A DNA stretch of 64,000 nucleotides from Dendrophyllia cribrosa (lineage: Eukaryota > Cnidaria > Anthozoa > Scleractinia > Dendrophylliidae): the NCBI GenBank assembly GCA_024195265.1, contig JAJLRJ010000001.1, positions 4,167,062 through 4,231,061 of the forward strand, in the 5' to 3' direction. Each line of letters begins with the position of its first letter. The first letter of the stretch is position 1. This document shows positions 58,291 to 64,000 of this stretch, piece by piece. The position numbers and the translations under genes were made by a program. Under the pieces are notes generated by a model. That model ran no database searches, was not told the origin of the DNA, and saw nothing but the letters and a program-made list of their open reading frames with translations.

Positions 58291-59194
58291 AGAAAAAAAA
58301 ATTGAGAAATAGCACCTTTATATGACACCCGCATTCGTCAATCGACTTATCCTTTCTTTTAATACATCACTATTTAGGACGCTGATTAACCATATATGTA
58401 CAATGGCTACAATATGCATTCATCATTCAAGAATAGCCTTTTTGGAGGAATAAAAGAATAGTCGACATCATATTTCTATTTTGAATGGGTTCATGTATTA
58501 GGGTAAAGCACGAAATGCTTTCTGTACGATTGCAAGAAGTTATAATCTTATTAACAAAGCATCCAGAGCCTGTAAAATAAGGAACGGTGGTAAACACACA
58601 TTTCTGGTCACATTTGAGGGTTATAACTTTTCTGTTGGCCAATTTATACCCACTCAGGTTTGTCGCAGGTGATTTTATTAGCACTCTCATGGCTCGCTTG
58701 AAATATTTAGCCAAACTATCGGGATCTACCAGGATCATATGTGAACAACAAGGTGCAGTGTTGAGTTCTAGCTTAAGCATCCAAAAATAGATGTTCCCCT
58801 TACACACTTGAATAGCATTCATCATGCAGGTGATATAAATAGTATAATTCTACCCTCGGCATAGGGCAGCATAAATTTTGATGTTGAATGATGATGAATG
58901 TAACAACTCCTGCACGCCCAACTCCTTTTGGGAATGAAAGCTGCAATTGTGGCCCTTATAGCTTTACAGGCCAAGGTTATATCGAAAATTCACTAAAAAG
59001 CCTGTACCCAAGGTAGGGCGAACGTCCTAAAAGCGAACAATGAGGCCACTAAAATATAGGATGCGATATTCAGAATTGTCTTTTCCATCAAACCCATCAA
59101 ATCACCCCCAATCCACCCCCTCTGCCTCCCCCTCCCCTGGATACTGGAAGGAATTAATGAATTATATTCACATATGTAAAATTTCTTTTCTAAC
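58291..59194. other. Region downstream of the intact first exon
   Basis: No counterpart of channel exons 2-6 was found here or anywhere between 55919 and 59194. A minus-strand frame at 58427-58825 shows no recognisable domain. Confidence 0.5.
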
Positions 59195-60109
59195 CTTTTT
59201 TCTCTTAATGACACACAGAGTGGAAATGCCTGGTTGTATGGCAAGGCCAAATTCCTCCATGAAAGGGAAACTTTTCTGATCGTGTACAATAATTGCAAGT
59301 CCCACCGTTGGTCGCAATCTAGCTGAAATGTAACTGTCTCGTTCGATGTTAAGTCGAAGCTTTAATCCACTGTTCTGACCTGCCAAGGTGGCATTTAACA
59401 ATGGCTGATCGCTATCTGCAGAGTTAAACGTGTAGCACTGTCCATACGCCGTACTGATGTGCCTGGTGAAGTTATTTGCGGTGCATGGTAATCCATTGAT
59501 GGAGCAGGAACGAAACTGTGAACTGCTTGGAAGTAGCATGTCGTCAATTTGATGACTTAGTTTACCCTGCATTCTAAGTGTGCTCTTGGCCGAATTTTGG
59601 CGATGAAAAAGCTCCGGATTGCGCTTTATGAATTCTTCCTTTAAAATTTCATCTGCTTTTGTTGTCAAAAGAGAAATGTCTTGAATTTTTCTCTCGATAA
59701 GAGGTCCATTGGAAGACCCTTTGAAAAAATTTCTATATCTCCGTGTATTGAAGGCATTTATATTGCAGAGCGACACAGCAGGGAAATAAAGCTCGTTATT
59801 TCCTTTTCTTGTAGCAATCGACATCTTTGTGATAAATGGCCGCTGATAAAATGCATTTATAGATATGAAAACTTGATAACTGCAGTAAGTGATGCTGGCG
59901 ATGAGAACCAGGCTCCATAGCAATCTTCTGAAGACATTTTGGGTGAACAGAAATTTAGCCCCATGTAGAGTTGTATCTTGCGCAAAAGACTTCAGTTCTT
60001 CGTTTCCATGGCTGTAGTTTGATTCGTTATCTTTTATGTCTCCGGTGCTTGAATTGCGTGTGTCGCTTTCCATGCCGTGCAGCCCGATGCTTTGCTGTTT
60101 TGAGTTCAT
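59195..60109 (-). CDS. Intact DEG/ENaC first exon (C), partner exons not adjacent
   Basis: ATG at 60109; 305 codons to the phase-0 donor GTTAGA after IKRKK, the same position as in genes A and B. It encodes the cytosolic N-terminus (ELKSFAQDTTLHGAKFLF, HG motif), TM1 (LLWSLVLIASITYCSYQVFI), FPAVSLCNINAFN, and the first half of the extracellular domain (RSCSINGLPC, GQCYTFNSADSDQ, LRLNIERDSY, GLAIQPGISTLC). It has no frameshift or stop, so it appears to be under selection. No exons 2-6 lie between it and locus B. Splicing to 53090-52931 and onward would keep the frame and give 537 aa, the length of gene A within one residue. The alternative is a truncated non-channel remnant. Confidence 0.85.
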
Positions 60110-60900
60110 TATTGCACAAGAAAATCTACTTTTTCACTTCGCCATTCACAGCGTCAGAGAGTTCAATGAACAGACTGTGTTTTTTAAAAGACATGGTTTC
60201 GATAGTTTTGTTAACGCGCGTTAAAAGCACTGAAGAAAATAAAAGTTGACTTCCTTCTGCTGTCATCGAAATAGCGTTATGAAAAGTTGTTCTATGAATG
60301 CATCGCTTTTTCTGGAGGGCTTTCTTGTAATTGGTCGTAACATTTCCGTTTACGATTAAAAATTCATTAAAGCCCATAGCGATATTATGAATATATGAAA
60401 AGAAAACAAACAAAAATTCGTAACGAGTGCAATTCATCAGTTCAATAGATCAGCTGGTATATAAATATGTTTTTAAGCTGACGGAGAAAATGAATTTCTT
60501 ATTATAGGTATTAGGTTCTTTTTACGTTATTTTTTTTATAGTTGGTTTGCATTTTTTATTGTCTTGAGTTTAAGGCTAAAGAATGACCATTCAGTTTGAA
60601 AAGTATTAAGCATCACCCCTCCTGCAGTTTTGCTTGTTTTCAATATTTCTCAAAATTAAATTTGCGATATTTGTTTTTAATTTTCAATTACTGGCTTTGC
60701 ATAATGATATATATAGTTAAAGTCGCCAAGTATCAGGAGACTGGGTTATCAACGTAACTCTCGTACCCCACTAAGACATGTGAGAAAGTTAGAAAGCCCC
60801 GAAGACAATAGCCTGAATGCAGGCGTTTTCTTTTTTGTTTTATTTTTGCGAGCGAGTGCCGAATTTAGTGTTTGGTTGTCATTTTGGTTTTCGCCTTCCA
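60110..60900. other. Intergenic, 5' flank of first exon C
   Basis: No gene recognised. CTTCTGCTGTCATCGAAAT near 60251 matches the duplicated upstream flank seen at genes A and B. Confidence 0.45.
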
Positions 60901-60909
60901 GCCTACACC

Positions 60910-61050
60910 CCTGCAGCGTAAGTTGTTCTAACTTTTGAGTCTGTTGACGAAATCCTATTGTGTGACCATTCAAGTAAAACCTCTTGGGTAGTATTCATGC
61001 ATGGTACCATTTGCTTTTCGATATTTTACAAAATGAAATTTGGGATATTT
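60910..61050 (-). repeat. Dispersed repeat, copy 3 (inverted)
   Basis: On minus it reads CCCAAATTTCATTTTGTAAA, GGTACCATGCA, then GAGGTTTTACTTGAATGGTC and ACAGACTCAAAAGTTAGAA, matching 1265-1429 and 1829-1990. Confidence 0.7.
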
Positions 61051-61299
61051 CACCCTTTGTCGCGTCTCTTGTCTCGCCTCAGACGTCCGCGGTTAAACTC
61101 AGCGCTCGTTCGCCCCCCAAATACGCTTGCTCTGCAGGCTACGAAGACAACTGAATACTGACGCCATTTTCACGACGGCGTGATTTCGCTTCAACTACCA
61201 GAATTAATTCATTTCGTTTTTTCTTTTCTTGTTTAAATTTACCTTTTATACGAGTATTAGGTTTTTAGTTTTTAGAATATTAACATTTTAAATTATTTT

Positions 61300-61400
61300 T
61301 AGCTCTTTAGAATAATGTAGAGCGTGTGAGAATATTTTTATAGAAAGTGCGCTCTATAAATTCTATTTTTTATTTATTATTTATTTATATTATGTAATTT
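61300..61400 (+). repeat. Possible LINE 3' tail
   Basis: AAAGTGCGCTCTATAAATTC followed by TATTTATTATTTATT-type repeats resembles the GCGCTATATAAnn plus microsatellite ends of the window's other LINE relic at 53572. No coding part is attached. Confidence 0.35.
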
Positions 61401-62110
61401 AACAATCCCAGCGAGGTTATTTTATTTTATTTTTATTTATTTTATTTATATTTACTCCATTTTTTTATTATTACATACGTTTTTGAAGCTAACAAGATAA
61501 GAAAAAAAATGGAGAAGGGCAAGATATACTAGGTAAACAAATTATATGCCCTATAACTAAATTACAATTTTCAGTTTTAAAGAAAAAGAGAAAACACACT
61601 ACTAAGAAAGGAATAGAAACATAGAAGTAATAGTCTATAGCTGTTACAAGATTGGTGAGACAGTGATTAATATTGAGCAAAATAGTATTGGTAAAGTGCT
61701 TTTTTGAATTGTTGTTTAGTTTGCTTTTTGGGTACGGATATAGGAATATCATTCCAGTGATAGCATCCAATAATTGTTGGACAAAATGTTCTTATGTTTA
61801 TTCTGAAGGAACTAGGATTTAGGTGTTGTTAGGATGTACTTCGAGTTGCGTAATTTATATGTTGCTCAGATACAAAGGATATAGTGAGATTAGACGGCTT
61901 GTTGTCTACAATATGATCATAAAATAGTTGGCAGGTATTTAATTTACAGTGTCAGAAATAGCGCAAATTTGCACGAGAAAACTAATGAAAGATTCTAGTC
62001 ATCATCAAATCCTTTTTCCTGTGTGGGGAAAAAATTGGAAGTTGTAGTAAAATGACGCCATCATGAACTGCATGAATACATAAATGACCTGGTATTTACG
62101 TTATAATCTA

Positions 62111-62476
62111 TAATAATAATAATAATAATAATAATACGGGAGATAGTAATGTATTGCAGAAAGAAACTGAAAAGTATGAAAAATACCAAGACTTGGGAAG
62201 AGAGATCAGAAGGATATGGAAAACGAGGACAAAAGTGGTTCCTGTGGTTGTAGGAGCGTTAGGATCAGTATCAAAGAAGTTGGCTGGCCATTTAGAGCAA
62301 ATAGGAATAAAGAACAGAATAAGAACAATGCAAAAATCGGCTATCCTCATGGATCGGCACATATCCTAAGGAAAGTGATGGAAGTCTAAGGTCTCGGGAG
62401 GAGACCTGACTGGAAATATTGCCCCAGGGAAAAAACCCTGTGAAAAATTCCCAATAATAATAATAATAATAATAAT
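62111..62476 (+). pseudogene. LINE relic: C-terminal end of ORF2 and AAT tail
   Basis: From about 62154 the frame reads QKETEKYEKYQDLGREIRRI, then WKTRTKVVPVVVGALGSVSK, then KLAGHLEQIGIKNRIRTMQK and SAIL. A 1-nt shift near 62350 is followed by GSAHILRKVMEV and a stop. K-Y-x-DL-x-x-EI-x-x-x-W and VVPVVxGALGxVxK are typical of the C-terminus of non-LTR retrotransposon polyproteins in invertebrates and vertebrates. The 3' UTR includes GGAGACCTGACTGG and ends in (AAT)n at 62451-62476. A separate (AAT)n lies at 62111-62136 at the 5' truncation point. Confidence 0.75.
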
Positions 62477-62676
62477 ATCGTTTATTCAATCCTTTGCAGT
62501 AACAACTGAATTATAGGCAGATTACACATAAACTACAAATTTAAGGCGCAATGTTACAAAATGCAAAGGTAATATTACTATTAAACTTTGTCTTTTTCAA
62601 AGTTCTTGAATATAATTGGTCAGTTCTTGTTGTCACGGGGTAGCTACAGCGGTCTGACCTGAGATTGTAACGGCCA

Positions 62677-62806
62677 GGGGCCAGTTGCATAAAACTTAAC
62701 GCCAGACGTAACAGCTAACGTCGGGCGTTCAGCCCAGTCAAAGTTACTATTTTAACGTCCGACGTTAGCATTTACATCCGACGTTAAGTTTTATGCAACT
62801 GGCCCC
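62677..62806. mobile_element. Hairpin MITE
   Basis: A 130-bp element with 25-bp perfect ends: GGGGCCAGTTGCATAAAACT and AGTTTTATGCAACTGGCCCC. Internal GACGTTAGC / GCTAACGTC repeats extend the palindrome. Flanks CCA and AGG do not give a clear duplication. Confidence 0.88.
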
Positions 62807-62967
62807 AGGGGAGCAACTTACCCTTTTATACATAAGTGGGTGTAAAGGGTTGCACGGATGAATGTGGTCAATGAAGGCGCGCCGGCGTTACAAGCCTCCA
62901 CGCGGCGATGCAACTTTTCCTTTCGTAAACTAGCGATGCCATTTTAAAAAGAAAAATGCAATTAATT

Positions 62968-63040
62968 ACCTAGAATCGAACCCGAAACCCCTGCATGCTA
63001 ACTTCCCTCCTTCGCCACTAGACCACTGGGTTGATCCGGC
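62968..63040 (-). repeat. tRNA-like sequence (SINE head or tRNA pseudogene)
   Basis: On minus it contains TGGTCTAGTGG, a good box A, and GGGTTCGATTCTAGG, a good box B, 33 nt apart. The acceptor and T stems do not pair well (TCGGG against CTAGG), so it is not a functional tRNA. It looks like a Glu/Gly-type tRNA derivative. Confidence 0.5.
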
Positions 63041-63434
63041 AAGCCCAAGAAAACTTTAAATATAAAAGGTGCTTTTCTTAATGATACATCTATAACCCTA
63101 ACCCTATCCCTAGATCTAACCTAATCGCGAATCTAGCTTAGGTCTAATAATCGCTGCTTTAACTAAACCCAGTTTTATCTAATAATGATAGCCTACTTTC
63201 ATCCCAATCCAGGCATAAACTATAGAGAAATGGCATCGACCATTACAAAAGGCTTGGTTACTAATGAATGTTAATGATAGGGAAATCGGCCGCGGCGATC
63301 GAACAAAGTAGCTATGTCAGTGACGTGCTTCTTACCCTATGTAAAAAGAGTTGATGAAGCTTACTTTCAATGACCGTGGAAACGTCTCTATTTCAAAGGA
63401 GCCGAAATACGCCGCCAAGTATGATCTTATCCTG

Positions 63435-63616
63435 TTCCAGGCGTTCAGATAATGGGGAAAGCGCGAATAGTTGGGGAAGGCGTGAAGAAAAGCGAGCGAA
63501 AAAAAAATGCGGGGAGACGACCCTTCCTCTCCCCAGTCTCCCCGCATTTTTTCGCTTGCTTTTCTTCGCGCCTTCCCCAACTATTCGCGCTTTCCCCACT
63601 ATCTGAACGCCTGGAA
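63435..63616. mobile_element. Hairpin MITE with 75-bp arms
   Basis: Left arm TTCCAGGCGTTCAGATAATG, then GCGCGAATAGTTGGGGAAGG, then AATGCGGGGAGAC. The right arm is its complement, ending TATCTGAACGCCTGGAA. Almost the whole 182 bp is one palindrome with a loop around 63518-63530. A related fragment lies near 23685. Confidence 0.9.
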
Positions 63617-64000
63617 TAGACTAATTAACAACTATTCACCGAAGTGGAGGTGCGTAGTGGTGGATAATATAACGAAAATGATGCTTTTTAACTCATTTAT
63701 TCCTGTCAACGATTACAATTTTCGCGCGCAAATTGCTGGGAGGTGAATAGCACTTGCTATTCCGAGTTTCAGTAGCCAATCAGAGCGCGCCAACAATGCT
63801 ATCCACTGTTTCAGTATATACTAATATGATCTATACCGGAGTGATATAGCTGTGCGCATGCGTAAGGTATTGGCCATACCGCGGAGATGTGTCGTGTGAC
63901 TCCTTGCAGGTCTATTATGATCTACACCACACTTGAGAAGGTACTTGACCAATGGGAAAACAGAATACAAACATACATCGGCGCAAACAATTGATAGTGA
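63617..64000. other. Intergenic to window end
   Basis: No gene recognised. A GCCAATCAGAGCGCGC segment near 63775 recalls the CCAAT-rich MITE but is too short to assign. Confidence 0.4.

Noticed and set aside
62968..63040. Functional tRNA gene on minus
   Set aside because: Box A and B are good but the T stem and acceptor stem do not pair, so only a tRNA-like repeat is reported.
63370..63746. Several 68-82-aa frames on both strands
   Set aside because: They read through the nearly palindromic MITE, which yields mirrored open frames.

Overview
The window is eukaryotic: interrupted genes with GT-AG introns, abundant terminal-inverted-repeat elements, penelope-like and LINE relics, and AT-rich intergenic DNA. 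The mix of DEG/ENaC channel genes in tandem, an invertebrate-style type II phosphatidylinositol 4-kinase, a tRNA-derived SINE and the repeat families suggests a cnidarian, probably a stony coral. That placement is an inference from gene style, not from a species marker. I found three recognisable gene groups.

Region 1 (about 2.6-22.1 kb) holds three paralogous secreted cysteine-rich proteins, two on the minus strand (2641-4032, 8780-10172) and one on the plus strand (20112-22123). Each has a signal peptide, a Ser/Thr/Pro-rich or charged linker, a three-cysteine module, a dibasic (furin-type) site and a nine-cysteine C-terminal domain resembling the Noggin/Trunk/PTTH cystine-knot group. In all three I could reconstruct a tiny first coding exon of only two codons, spliced in phase 0 to the rest. 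A decayed PIF/Harbinger transposon with matching TIRs and TTA target duplications (16730-19623) separates the second and third genes. A penelope-like element relic lies near 5.3-5.5 kb.

Region 2 (25.2-36.9 kb) is a nine-exon gene for phosphatidylinositol 4-kinase type 2 (458 aa predicted), with every splice junction consistent in phase. It has the dileucine signal, ATP-binding lysine, palmitoylated CCPCC motif and catalytic RGNDNW and IDNG motifs. Its first two introns hold an internally deleted hAT transposon, small MITEs and a 550-bp fold-back element. Downstream (37-40 kb) are MITEs and one weak small ORF among cAMP-response-element-like palindromes.

Region 3 (40.3-60.1 kb, all minus strand) is a DEG/ENaC ion-channel cluster. 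Gene A (40339-45722) is complete with six exons, 536 aa, and uses one GC-AG intron. Farther up, exons 2-6 of a second copy (50088-53090) are intact, but the nearest first exon (55030-55918) carries two frameshifts. A relic of a first exon sits at about 57.5 kb, and an intact first exon (59195-60109) has no exons 2-6 of its own. The simplest reading is that the intact distal first exon splices to the shared exons 2-6, skipping the broken one. This would be a UGT1A-like arrangement of alternative first exons over constant exons, and it is the most interesting hypothesis in the window.

The rest is repeats: a MITE family rich in CCAAT/ATTGG boxes (six copies), Harbinger-type MITEs with TTA or CTA duplications, fold-back elements, LINE 3' ends, a SINE and microsatellites. 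Stretches without a call look like ordinary AT-rich intergenic DNA.
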